A stretch of DNA of 64,000 nt from Chalciporus piperatus (Eukaryota; Basidiomycota; Agaricomycetes; Boletales; Boletaceae), in assembly GCA_038093975.1 (NCBI GenBank), contig JBBPTG010000072.1, forward strand, positions 1 to 64,000. The letters run 5' to 3'. This document shows, in pieces, positions 9,992 to 20,034 of the stretch (positions are counted from its first letter, which is position 1; each line of letters opens with the position of its first letter). The notes under the pieces are model-generated. The model searched no databases. It saw nothing but the letters and a program-made list of their open reading frames with translations, and was not told where the DNA came from. A program made the translations under genes and the position numbers.

Positions 9992-10444
9992 CTACTCCTC
10001 CTGCTCCTGCTCCTCCTGCTCCTCCTGCTCCTCCCCTGCCTCCTCTCTCTCGTCGATAGGGTACCATTTCGGGCGGACCGTGTCCTCCCACCCAAAGATC
10101 TTCCGCAGCTGTTGAAGAGTAGTTTCATCGATTGTCCCCTCAAGCGCCGGCTGATGGTTGGTATAGAAACTCAGTACAAAATCGCAACCGCTGCCCTTTG
10201 GATGCGGGTGGGCAAATTTGACTGGGTAGCCATTCTTGGCCAGCCACTCGCAGACAGCGTAAGGAGCCTCCCATCCTTGGTGTTTGAGCTCGTGACGGGT
10301 GCAAAAAGTATCCATCTCATCGACGAACCCAGGAAACCCAAAGTAGGCCATTTGGGGTTGGGGGTTGGTGGGGCCCAGCAGCAATTCATCGGGAAGTTGA
10401 TCCACAGGGCCATAGCGAGAGAAACGCTTGAGATTTGCCTGCAT
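9992..10444 (-). CDS. Small hypothetical protein with Glu/Gln-rich tail
   Basis: A single-exon frame of 150 codons on the minus strand. The body has a plausible globular composition with several aromatic residues (MAYFGFPGF, FCTRHELKHQ, KIFGWEDTVRPKWYP) and ends in a repetitive EEQ tail (EEQEEQEEQEQEE) encoded by a CTC/CTG triplet tract at about 9992-10030. A TATAAATA box lies on the same strand at about 10575-10582, some 130 bases upstream. I do not recognise the family. An extra upstream exon cannot be excluded. No signal peptide or membrane segment is seen. Confidence 0.5.
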   Translation of the reverse strand: MQANLKRFSRYGPVDQLPDELLLGPTNPQPQMAYFGFPGFVDEMDTFCTRHELKHQGWEAPYAVCEWLAKNGYPVKFAHPHPKGSGCDFVLSFYTNHQPALEGTIDETTLQQLRKIFGWEDTVRPKWYPIDEREEAGEEQEEQEEQEQEE

Positions 10445-10574
10445 GGAAGGGTTAGTAAAGGCAACTGGAAGAACGAATGGTACAAACTTTGTTCAATTTC
10501 TCGACGTGACGGGCGCACCAATCCTGGTCCATTGTGTAGGTTCGAACTGTTGCGTGAACATGTACCTTTGAGGG

Positions 10575-10582
10575 TATTTATA
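10575..10582 (-). promoter_or_regulatory. TATA box for the gene ending at 9992
   Basis: TATAAATA on the minus strand, about 130 bases before the ATG at 10444. Confidence 0.4.
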
Positions 10583-10896
10583 CAGGTTGACCACGTGATA
10601 TGTGGACACCGTGCCGACGAACAATGGCCCGGGGAAGAATTGGTTTTCCCTATTGTCTTTTTTTTGTTTGCAATACTAGGCCCATTTAGAATTTCATTGA
10701 TTGCCAGGAAACAGTGGGAATGACTGAATGGGACCATCGGGCAACACCAAAGCAACACAATTGTTCATGCAGGTTTGGGCATTTTGGGCCCAATTTGGGA
10801 CACAACAATAATATCCTGTCGAAAGCGGACGTCATTGAGGCCAAGCGCTTTCCGCTGTGGCCATTGTTCTAAGTGATCGCCGGCGGCCTGGGTGAG

Positions 10897-10903
10897 GGTA
10901 TTT
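10897..10903 (+). promoter_or_regulatory. TATA-like element
   Basis: The stretch gggtatttaagcag, about 80 bases upstream of the ATG at 10980 and correctly oriented for that gene. Confidence 0.35.
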
Positions 10904-10979
10904 AAGCAGATGCATCCTGAGGAGTTTGGAATCCACACACACTCGTAATATCTGCCTGATCATAGGAATATCCACTCCG

Positions 10980-12103
10980 ATGTCGTCTTCAAATTCTCTG
11001 GTGAGTTTGTCCAATTTCACTAAGTTCGCGTCCTCCTGAGTCCCCGGTTCTCGTATAGCTCGGATTCTCCTCTAGAGACAAATTCTTCGAGCAATTTCAG
11101 ATGCCCTTCTCCCTGGCGTTTCTCAAGCAAGGAAATGAAAGCTCGCTCTATGGATTTATAAATTTTATTCTCTCGCACTACTGCTCATCCACAACGGTCA
11201 CGAATAAGGACTTCGACCCGGAGAAGGTCTCCCTGGATCTCTACCCTCAAAAGGATTTGAAGGGGGGGAAAAGCCCCAGAACACATCGCATCCCTGATTT
11301 CTGCCTCCTTTTCGATCGCTGTCTTGCAGGGGAAGCTTCTGACCCTACCTGCGCCTTGATATGGGAGGTTAAACCTTTCCCAAAGGGGACTGCTTGGACC
11401 ACGAATGCAAAATTTGAGCTTCAGTTCCATCGGCTATTCCCCGCGCATCTCAAGCAAGTTCGTGAGCAGGTTAAACATGCTAGAACCGTGTTCACCCAGG
11501 ATTCTTTCTACGCCATAATCAGCATGGATATCTGGTTTACTCTTCTCTATTTCCCAGCTGAAGGCACTCCTCTCCCGCCGAACGATGTTGGTGAATGTGT
11601 CAATCCCGGTGATAAGGTCCTCAAGGCCTATGTTGCTACCCCACCGAGCCCCATGTTCACTAACCCCGTCACAAGCTTTTCGGACGAGTTGCTTTACGCG
11701 TTACACCGATCTGTTTCGAGCAGTGACGCGAACCTCAACGTAACAGTGGATCCATTCTTTCGTCCCCCACAATCGGCGAGAGACTCTGTTGCCCAAGCAG
11801 TAAGGCATATCTAATGGTTTCTGTCTTCGAATATTGATGTGGACCCATTCACAGTGGGGGCACTCGGGGCTCGCCAACTGCATTCTGCTGAAGCAGACAT
11901 CTGATCTGCAGAATGCGAGGGGTTCCAAGAATCAGGATATCGCAACCGGCGAGCCGCTTTCGGGGGGCACCCTGTCGAACGCTGGGACAGATGTCTACGT
12001 ACCGGCACCTGCGGCCTCGAGCCAGCCTGACCCGCCGCCTGCGGGCCGTGTGACTCGCTCTCAAACCCAGGGCCAGGGCCGGGGCCGGGGCCGGGGTGTT
12101 TAA
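10980..12103 (+). CDS. Hypothetical protein with PD-(D/E)XK-like motif and RG-rich tail
   Basis: Three exons join in phase 0: 10980-11000 (a 7-codon first exon), 11059-11799 and 11855-12103, with GTGAGT...TAG and GTAAGG...CAG introns, giving about 336 aa. In the middle, RIPDFCLLFD is followed about 25 residues later by CALIWEVKPF. The spacing of the aspartate in PDF and the glutamate and lysine in EVK is that of a PD-(D/E)XK nuclease core (beta-hairpin acid, then ExK). The C terminus is low in complexity, rich in Gly, Arg and Gln (GRVTRSQTQGQGRGRGRG), as in RNA-binding tails. Basidiomycetes hold many multicopy proteins with this look. No signal peptide. Nuclease function is only a motif-based suggestion; the fold was not tested. 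Confidence 0.55.
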
Positions 12104-12708
12104 GAGCGTGCGGTTATTGAGACCACAACGAGTTCGGTAGAAAGATTTAATGGATCTTGTTCAATTTGAATGCTTATTGTCCTCGCTGTAATGATGTCGA
12201 ACCCCTTTTGTACGTTACTTGTGTGGAGTATGTGATGTCGACCTCAATTTGTGCACTGTACATTGTTCCATTGTTCGGCAAGAGTGAGAAGACAAGACAT
12301 GTACGTAGGTGATCATGATAGTAAGTTTCCCTGTGACTAGTGATCTACCTTATGAAGAACAATGTGAACCTTGAAAAATATAGTTCAAAGAGAACAACAT
12401 TGATCGCACATATGCGACGACGAGGTAACATATATATATAGGATAGGATGGGGGAAAAAAAAAAAGTATACTCGTACGATGGCGTAAAGGAGGAGGGAAC
12501 GTTCTGGTGCTACAACGAAGGCGGCGACGCGCGGCATAATATATAAAACAGAGTGGATGAGGAGGAGGAGGGATATGAAAGGCGGGAAACGAGACAAACT
12601 TGAAAGTAAGTATATCAAAAAGTATAACGCATACACACGCGTCGTGGTCGATCAGCGACATGCGACCATCCACATACCCTGCGACCATCCACCTACCCTG
12701 CAGATGAG
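12104..12708. other. Intergenic between convergent genes
   Basis: The stretch holds the 3' sides of two convergent genes (stops at 12103 and 12709). It has AT-rich runs (tatatatata near 12432, poly-A near 12456). No gene is supported. Confidence 0.5.
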
Positions 12709-15349
12709 TCACTCGGCGAAACGTCGTCTCCGAGGCGAATCACCCTCCAGGTCCAGCCTCCCAGACAACCCAGACAATCCCACCTGTCTCCCACCCTCCA
12801 GCGCACTCACGGATCTCAACGAGCCCGAACGTCGTTCTCTCCCAAGCCCGCTCGAAAGCCCAACGCCAACGCCAACACCAACGCCCAATGCTGCAACTCC
12901 ACCATCACGATCGTCGTTCCCGCCAACGCCGACACCTCGATCCCGAAGTGGACCATCCCGACTACTCGGCCTCGAGCTACCCGCCGAGTCGTCGCCTCTG
13001 ATTACCCCCCCACCGCCTGTAGACACAGACGCAGAACCGCCACTCGCATTATCGCGTCTCCGACTGCCCCCACTTCCAAGTCCCTCGAGGGATGCCAAAA
13101 ACACCTCGTGCATGTGTCTCAATTTCTCGTCGACCTCTGCTTCGCGTGTCAGCATCGGCCCCATCGACGTTGATGACCGCTTCGAGTCGTGGCCACCACC
13201 GTCGGAAGAACGTTGCGTGGGTTCACCCGCGACAGGGCTTACCAAGCCAAGTCCCGCCCCAGAAGATACAGGAACAGAAGATCCAGATCCAGATCCAGAA
13301 GCAGGTGACTCGGACCTTGGAACGCCACCCCGAAGTCCCAACGCGCCCGAACTCGACGTCCCATCAACCACCCCGCCAGACCTGGTATCACTCGATAGTG
13401 TCGGAGGCTGCCTTGCAGCACCAGAAGAGAGAGGTTTTCGCGCGTCAATCTCTTGTACGAATATCGAAATCTCATCGTCATCGGTGGCTGCACCTAAAAA
13501 GGCAGGCGTTCCTGTACCTCCGGTTGCTGTGCCGCTCCCTCCTGCGCGTTCACCCTCTTTGCGTTCGACCCCGGTGTTACTGCCTGGACTTCCGTCACTT
13601 GTTGCGCCTCCAGAAGCGGCGTAGCGGTGACCAAAACTACTCGAGTAACGTTTCCGGGGTGGAAGGCGCGGTGAAGTGTCTTCGCCTTCCCCAGACGCGA
13701 GCGAACGGCGATCGCCAAGACTTGAAGGTGCGAACGGAGGAGAAGGTCTATTCACACCGATCGGAGAAGGTGGTACTCGGGATGAATTGGGTGAAGTTTG
13801 CGCGGGACGTGACGGAAGACCAGATAAGGCAGCGCCACTAGTAAGTGGAGACGGTTGGCGTAGAGAAGGAGAGGGAGAATGCAAGGAAGGTGAACCAGAT
13901 GAAAGAGTCGAAGATTTGAACGGATGGACTGGGTGTATGGTGGGTCTGCGGATGGGTAACGGACCAGGAGCCGATGGAAGATCCTACAAATAAGGTTAAA
14001 TGAGACTATAGGAGTATTTCCTAAAAAGGATAGCGCTTACAAGACTACTCCTTCCTGTAGTGCTGGTGCTCTCCTTGCGGATCCGTGCTGCGATGCCAGA
14101 CGAGGGTGCCCCGTCGTCCTTGTACCAAGCGGAACTGGCTTCTGGACGTGAGGAAGCGACAGACAAGGCAGAAGTCGAGCCAGCGGTCGCCATGTTGGTA
14201 GTCGTCCGACTGAGCGGTAGGGCAGCACTCCGTGGGCTTTGACTACCCTGCAACGAACTGGTTCGTGAATGAGAAGATGGAAGAACGAACTGGCCAGCGA
14301 TTGACGAAGGTGGCGACTTGGGCAGGGAAGTTCGCAAGGGAAGACTGCCTGGCAGACCTGACATGGAGTCCCGCTGCTGGTTCTTGGCTAACGTGGGGGT
14401 AAAGTCTGGACCCTCGTCTAACGACAAGAAACGGGATGACAATAGGGACTCAAGTTCATCGAGTTGGAAGTTCGGCGAAGTGAGGTACTTGGCGGCGAGG
14501 CTGAGCGTACCCATGGGATGAGGAATGGGCGGGAAAGAGTGCATTTCGTAGGGAAGGGGGGGAGTATTCGGCGCTGGGGGCACGTCTGCCGAAAGAGATG
14601 TAATATTATGCAAAGAGGAATGGGTGCGTGTAAGACGGACATGAGTGCCTCGTGGCTTCTAGGGTTAGGATCGAAACGTGGGGGACTTACCAAAATCGAG
14701 TATGTCGGAGGGACGGTCATCCAGAGATGTGATCCGAAGTTGTATGGAAAGGTTTGCGTTGCGATAAGGGGTGCTCATACGACGGCGTAATTTCTTGAAA
14801 AGTTTCCAGGAGGGAAGGATGCGGAGAAGACTGAATAGACTGCGAAAGAGGGGTATGCCGTGCTTATAGATAGTCGAAGGAGCGACGTCGACTGGCTCAT
14901 CGCTGTGTTGAGACTGAGAGAAAGTGGGGCTGAATGTGAGGAGCCAGTTCTCGAGCAGGATATGTTGAGGAGTGGGATCGATGCGAACACGGGATGAATC
15001 AGGGGCAAGGTAGACGAGGACCTGATTATTGGTTAGTTCTGGGACGCAAAGCAAAACCTGCAATTGGAAAGGAGGTGGAGAGGGCGAGGCGGACGAGACA
15101 GCGCGATAAATTCTGAGGTGATCCTTGAAGATGTCAGAGTCGGGTGTCTCAAGATTGAACTGCGAAGTGAGACATGCGCCACGTTGGTTGAGCGAGAGCA
15201 GGGAATACATAGCAGAGTCAACACACCCATTTGTCGACCTTTCCCTGAGACCGTGGCTCAGCAGTAGTCCTTGCATTGCTCACGACGAGACATAGCTTTG
15301 TGTAGAACCTGTGAGCGATTTGGTCGGCCTTCTGTATGTCATTTGACAT
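12709..15349 (-). CDS. ATG13: Autophagy-related protein 13
   Basis: Regulatory subunit of the Atg1 kinase complex that starts autophagosome formation at the phagophore assembly site. Four exons on the minus strand, 15349-15227, 15159-14691, 14585-14041 and 13983-12709, join in phase to about 803 aa. Residues 1 to about 230 form the HORMA domain: QIAHRFYTKLCLVV, KVDKWFNLETPDSD, LLCVPELTNNQVLVYL, LLENWLLTF, and IYKHGIPLFRSLFSLLR. The PPIPHPMGTL and LSSRFLSLDEGPDFTPTL blocks follow. The long disordered Ser/Pro/Gly-rich tail holds the conserved fungal motifs RKRYSSSFGHRY (near residue 490) and DDDEISIFVQEIDARKPL (near 550), in the region that is phosphorylated and binds Atg1/Atg17 in yeast. The start is set by the first exon matching the family N terminus. 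A long open frame on the opposite strand at 12557-13624 is a shadow. Confidence 0.93.
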
Positions 15350-17252
15350 GGCAGAGTGGAATTTGAGTGTAGGATGGGCAGATAGTTGTGGATTAGAGGA
15401 GAGCTAACATTAGAGTAGACCGTTGAGTTTCTAGTAGAAGAAAAGGAGCTAGATCGAACATCCACACGAGTTGCCGTTGACGCTCTGGGAGGGTACCCAC
15501 AAGCTATGTAGTAGATTAGGTAAGCAACACCTCAATCAGAGCAAGGCAAACAAAGCGGAGACGGCTCAGTTCGGACGAGTCATCCTGGGGTTCCCTTCCA
15601 TTTCTTGGTGAGTCATTTTGCGCAGGAAAAGGTCAGACATCTCTCGGCTCCTGTGCCCTCGATCTCGTGCAACCCCGCGATTCCTGTGGATCATCGATTA
15701 CCGCTGCCAGGTGTTTTTTCGAGTCACATCTCATCTCGGAGCTGCGACCGCATCCAAGACTCTCGAACAGTATTCGACCTGCGCAACGATGCTATTACGC
15801 CACGAGCCTCGGTCGAGATGCTTATACTTCGTTGGCCGCATGCTAGAGTTATTTTCAACAACCATTGCGTCTGCTTCTTTCAGTAAACAGGAGGTCAGTG
15901 CAGGCTGCAAGAACAGCCATGGGATACCCATTATCTCTCCTGTGAATTTACGCCCCCCATGACGTCCACTCGTCGCTATTCGTAGATAGATCGGCAACTC
16001 AGCTACAGCAAGTGGACCTCCGCCGTACGCATCCCTGGTCTGGACTCCCTTCGTATTCCCCAAACAATGGATGTCCCCAGCTGCGCCCTTGTTTTCCAAG
16101 AATGAAGTTTACATGGATTGGATATGTATATCCATCCCTAAACTGACGTGTGAGTTTCCCAGTTCATTTCCGAATTGAAGCTCTGATCATCATCACCCGT
16201 GACGAATTGAATCATCCCACACAAATGTGGTCGGACCCGATGGTTCCGGGTCTCTCGTTGCATCGTCGGGCCGCTCGTCATCTAACACGTTCCTTTCCCC
16301 GACTTCTGTGGCGTGTCGATCGACTCGTCACACTTGTGCATATCCTGATAAATAGAACCTTCCACTTTCATTAGCGTATATCCGCCAATGGAAACACGTT
16401 CTGGCGGACGTGGAAAATCGCCTTATCGTGGGCAAAGTTCATAGTATACAGCAACAGCGAACTTAAATCTTGGCGATAAATTCGCCAGGTATGGGTCGTA
16501 AGGCTCTTCCAAAGGGGCAGTTCACCCTGATTCCACAGCATACGATGCTGTGCAGAACTCGTCCTTGAAGTACCCAAGCAACTTGATCCCTACAATATGA
16601 ATGAAATCTGATCTCGTTCTTCGTAATATTCAAATATTCAAAGTCCAAAAACACACAATAAAGTGTGCAAGTGTTTTCACGTAGTTCGTGGCTCAGAGGT
16701 AGAGATGTGGCGGGAGCCCCTGAGTGCTCACTAGCACAGCATGTCACGTACTGCTCAGCTTCTTAGACGAGTCCCTGAGGGGGATGAAACCTCACAGCAT
16801 AATTACGCTGCTGATTTCGTTTTAGTGTTCTTTAGGTTTAGAGGGTCTCTAATTTCAGCGTTTCGAGCCACGCAAGGTCGGAGGCGGCGAGTCACAGACA
16901 ACGCGAAGGTTCTTCTCGTTGTATCGCATCGTCAAAATCCACGTTCGAAGCGACTCCACCTATTGATTGAGTCGCTTACGATTCCAAACCTGTTTATAGC
17001 TTCATAAAAAGCATCGGGTGATCATTCTGGCCTGCCCCGGGGACACAGTTACCTGCGATATATCGGGGCGTGAAGGTGAGTCGATACCGGGGGGTTCTGT
17101 CTCCCGTTCCAGTGGAAGGTAATCATGTCATCTCTTTACGAACCGCTATTTCAATGTCGGCATTGTTCAACCAGCGCGACTTCTTTGGTCCTGTTAATAA
17201 GTGATAGATCATGATCCTGATGCACGGTGAGCGTCACTGTTCTGCACTCACG
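15350..17252. other. Intergenic, no gene recognised
   Basis: About 1.9 kb between ATG13 and the GST gene, which are transcribed away from each other. Short frames exist on both strands (for example 15731-16099 minus) but none shows a recognisable family or splice pattern. Promoters of both genes must lie here; no clear TATA box was identified. Confidence 0.5.
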
Positions 17253-18105
17253 ATGTCCCAGCCAATGATCATCTTGTATGATGTGCCTTCCAATATCACG
17301 CAGCCTTGGGCACCAAATGTTTGGCGGATACGGCGAGTTCCTTCGTTGGGCGTATTTCGTTAGTTGGAACTGATCGTTTGTTTTTAGCCTGATACTCAAC
17401 TACAAACGCCTACCATATCGCACTTGCTGGGTTGAGTTCCCCGAAATCGAAAGAACCCTGCGCTCCATCAATGCGCCCCCTACTTCCGTCCGACCAGACG
17501 GTCGACCCGTTTACACCCTTCCCGCGATCCTCGATCCTACACGCTCCACGTTTGTACACACGCAACGCTACCCTGTCGTACTCACCCAACCAAACACGAT
17601 CATGGAGTACCTCGAACGAACTTACCCAGCGCGCCCGGTAATACCCGAGGGAACACACGCGCTTCAAGCGCTCTTCGTACATTACATCACCGAAATATTT
17701 GCAAAACCGTTGTTGCCGATCATGGTCCCATTAAGCCACCAACGTCTACCTGAGCACATCCAAAGCCATTTCCACATCGGTGCTGCCAGTGTGGCTGGGC
17801 CATTAACTGCTTCTGTCCCTCGTGCTGCCAGTGGAGCGGGGCGCGAAGAATCGTGGGCAGCAGTACGTGCGCAGTTTGCGTTCCTTGCGAGCGTTTTGGA
17901 CAAGAATGCGATTACGGATATGAATTGGGATGGTATTGTCGTAATGGGGCACGATCTGACGTATGCGGATTTTGCGGTATGTTCGGTATTGATCTGGATT
18001 GAAAAGGTCGCACCGCAGGAGGGGTGGACGAGGGTTAGGGAGTGGGATGGAGGGCGGTGGGGGAGGCTTTGGGAGAGATGTAGGGGGTACATGGATGTGT
18101 ATTGA
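17253..18105 (+). CDS. Glutathione S-transferase family protein
   Basis: Two exons, 17253-17332 and 17388-18105, give about 265 aa. The N-terminal thioredoxin-like domain begins MSQPMIILYDVPSN, continues with WAPNVWRIR joined across the intron to LILNYKRLPYRTCWVEFPEI, then PDGRPVYTLPAI and IMEYLERTYP. This is the layout of the basidiomycete GSTs related to UstS and GSTFuA. The C-terminal all-helical domain contains DLTYADFAVCSVLIWIEKV. The only intron that restores the family sequence has a GCGAGT donor, so it is a GC-AG intron. It conjugates glutathione to electrophiles or removes it; the substrate cannot be read from the sequence. It is a stand-alone gene, not in an evident cluster. Confidence 0.85.
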
Positions 18106-18449
18106 CTTGGAACCTGGGGTGATGCAGGTCGACGTTAGAGCGAATCCTTCCTTTTCCAATCCAAATTGTACTTCCTTAAATAAAATGCATTTACGCAACA
18201 AGACTGACTGGGGAATTTGTCGGGTCCAGCGTTGTTCGATGTTTATGCAATCCTGGTTTCATGGTACAGCCATGGCTCATTTGTGACTTGGCAGTCGGGC
18301 TGATACATCAGAGGGTGCTGATCTATATCCGGCAGGCATTGACGCTCCGAGTCGGTAGGAGTCGGTTGACCCATGAATATTTGAATTCTCAGACGTGGAA
18401 AATCGGCGAAGGGCGGTCATGCATCGATCATGCATCAAAAGCTTGAATC

Positions 18450-19060
18450 TGCGATAGCGACCCGAACGTCTGGGGGTTCCCTTGTCGATCTCTACTCCCT
18501 TCATCGATGAATTAGATTCTCCCAACGGCCTCGGTGCTCGAAGATACCCGAGCACCCCGAAGGTCGAAAATCGAATGTTGAATGACACACTTTGAATAGG
18601 CCTGGCCCGGAGGTACCAATTGAAGTATGTGGGAGAACCTGTTGATCGTCACAACACTATAACACCTACCTCTTATGAAGGTGACAGTCGGCGCCATGGC
18701 CGAGCTCGTCAAGTTCGTAAACAATTCGTTAACCTGCTCATCAATCGGTCTTCCCCCACGGACAGATACTCGAAGGGAAACTTCCCCAAGATCTTGAAAC
18801 TAGCAAAGGAGCTGGACAGCGCTGGGAAGCAGTACAACGCGACTGTTGGACAAGCGGCGCTTGCATGGCTCCTTGCCCAAGGAGACGATATCATTCCAAT
18901 TCCCGGAACCAAGAAAGTCAAGGTACGATCAACGCGATTTTCTCGTAAGGCGCAGCGCTCGATGCATTGGAAATGGAAGCGGTATCTTGAGGAGAATTTG
19001 AAAGCTGCCTGCTGTTGCCGAAACGCCAGCCTATAACAAAGCTTGATCGAGGAGGGCGAC
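18450..19060 (+). pseudogene. Aldo/keto reductase remnant, copy A
   Basis: This matches the second half of the aldo/keto reductase pseudogene at 22806-24280 almost base for base. It begins in the middle of the gene (GGSLVDLYSLHR, then stops), loses about 400 bases relative to copy B between about 18710 and 18720, and resumes with NFPKILKLAKELDSAGKQ and ALAWLLAQGDDIIPIPGTKK, a signature of the AKR family near the NADPH site. The N-terminal half, with the catalytic Asp/Tyr/Lys/His, is absent. It has several stops and frame changes and is dead. It marks the left edge of the tandem duplication. Confidence 0.8.
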
Positions 19061-20034
19061 TCACGAGCGTTTGAACTATAGCAGTATAGCAGTGGCCGGC
19101 TGTATGTACTTGACTCTCATCTGTTGTTTCGAGCAAGCCAGTACTTGGGTACGTGGGAATATGTCAGCCAACACTGTTTTCAAGTCTCGTGCCAACATTT
19201 CTCGGATGGATCTACATCGATATCCGGTTATTATCTCCCGAAACACTGGCTAGGTTTCTCGTTATTCCAGTGGCAGAGACACAGGGGGGTGTGGCTGGAT
19301 TGCTCGCAATTATCTGATGGCCACCGGACTCTCTATCTGTGCATATATGCCTGACTGGTACCGATCCAATAGGTTCTTGGAGTCTCGGGCCATTCATCTT
19401 GGTCTTCAAAGCTTCACCCCTGACTAAGTTGGCAGCAACATCAGCCCAGAGAATCCTAAAACGGCTGGTTCACGTTACAAGTCGAATACGGTCGAGCGAT
19501 ATCCAATAACGTTTTCACATTCAACGACGTTCGGACACAGCAAATCCAGCAATTCCGTAGCAATGTAAGTCTCGCAAGTTGATGTTTTTGTTCATTCTTT
19601 CAAGCAACTGCTGGTCATGGCACCATCGACGGGCTCCCGGTCACGTCGCCATGTTTCATGCTACAAGTTGCTTGTGCCTCATCAAGCGCCCAGATAGTCA
19701 ACGTTCACGAGACCTCACGAATGCCAGCGTCCTCCATCTTCATTCTCACGGTGTCGAGGGTCGGGGGAAAACAGAAAGTTTTGTCAAGGTACATTGTTCT
19801 GGTTATGCGAACACGTCAAATGCCCCTTGGACCTTGGGCCTTGGGATATGACACGGGAGCGGTGTAAATGCAGTGCAGTGAGCCCTCTTCGAACTTTTCC
19901 ATAACAGTTCAAGGCACCGTTGACTACCAGCCACCGCAGGCTGGAAGGGTACAGCGCCCAGCCGCTGGCGACCAGTACCACTTAAATGCTGACGTGCCAG
20001 GTCTCGCCAGAGGTACCGAAATTTCCTTTCACAC
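19061..20034. other. Duplicated spacer, possible degenerate coding
   Basis: It matches the unit B spacer at 24480-25585 in patches. A short open stretch at about 19610-19790 (GTIDGLPVTSPCFMLQV region) has a damaged counterpart near 25140-25330. I do not recognise it; it may be an upstream exon or another remnant. Confidence 0.4.

Noticed and set aside
10480..10560. Possible tRNA (ggttcgaac word)
   Set aside because: No acceptor, D or anticodon arms pair around the TPsiC-like word.
12557..13624. Long plus-strand open frame of 355 codons
   Set aside because: It lies antisense to the last exon of ATG13, is Pro/Ser-rich as expected from the reverse of a Ser/Gly-rich coding region, and has no family resemblance.
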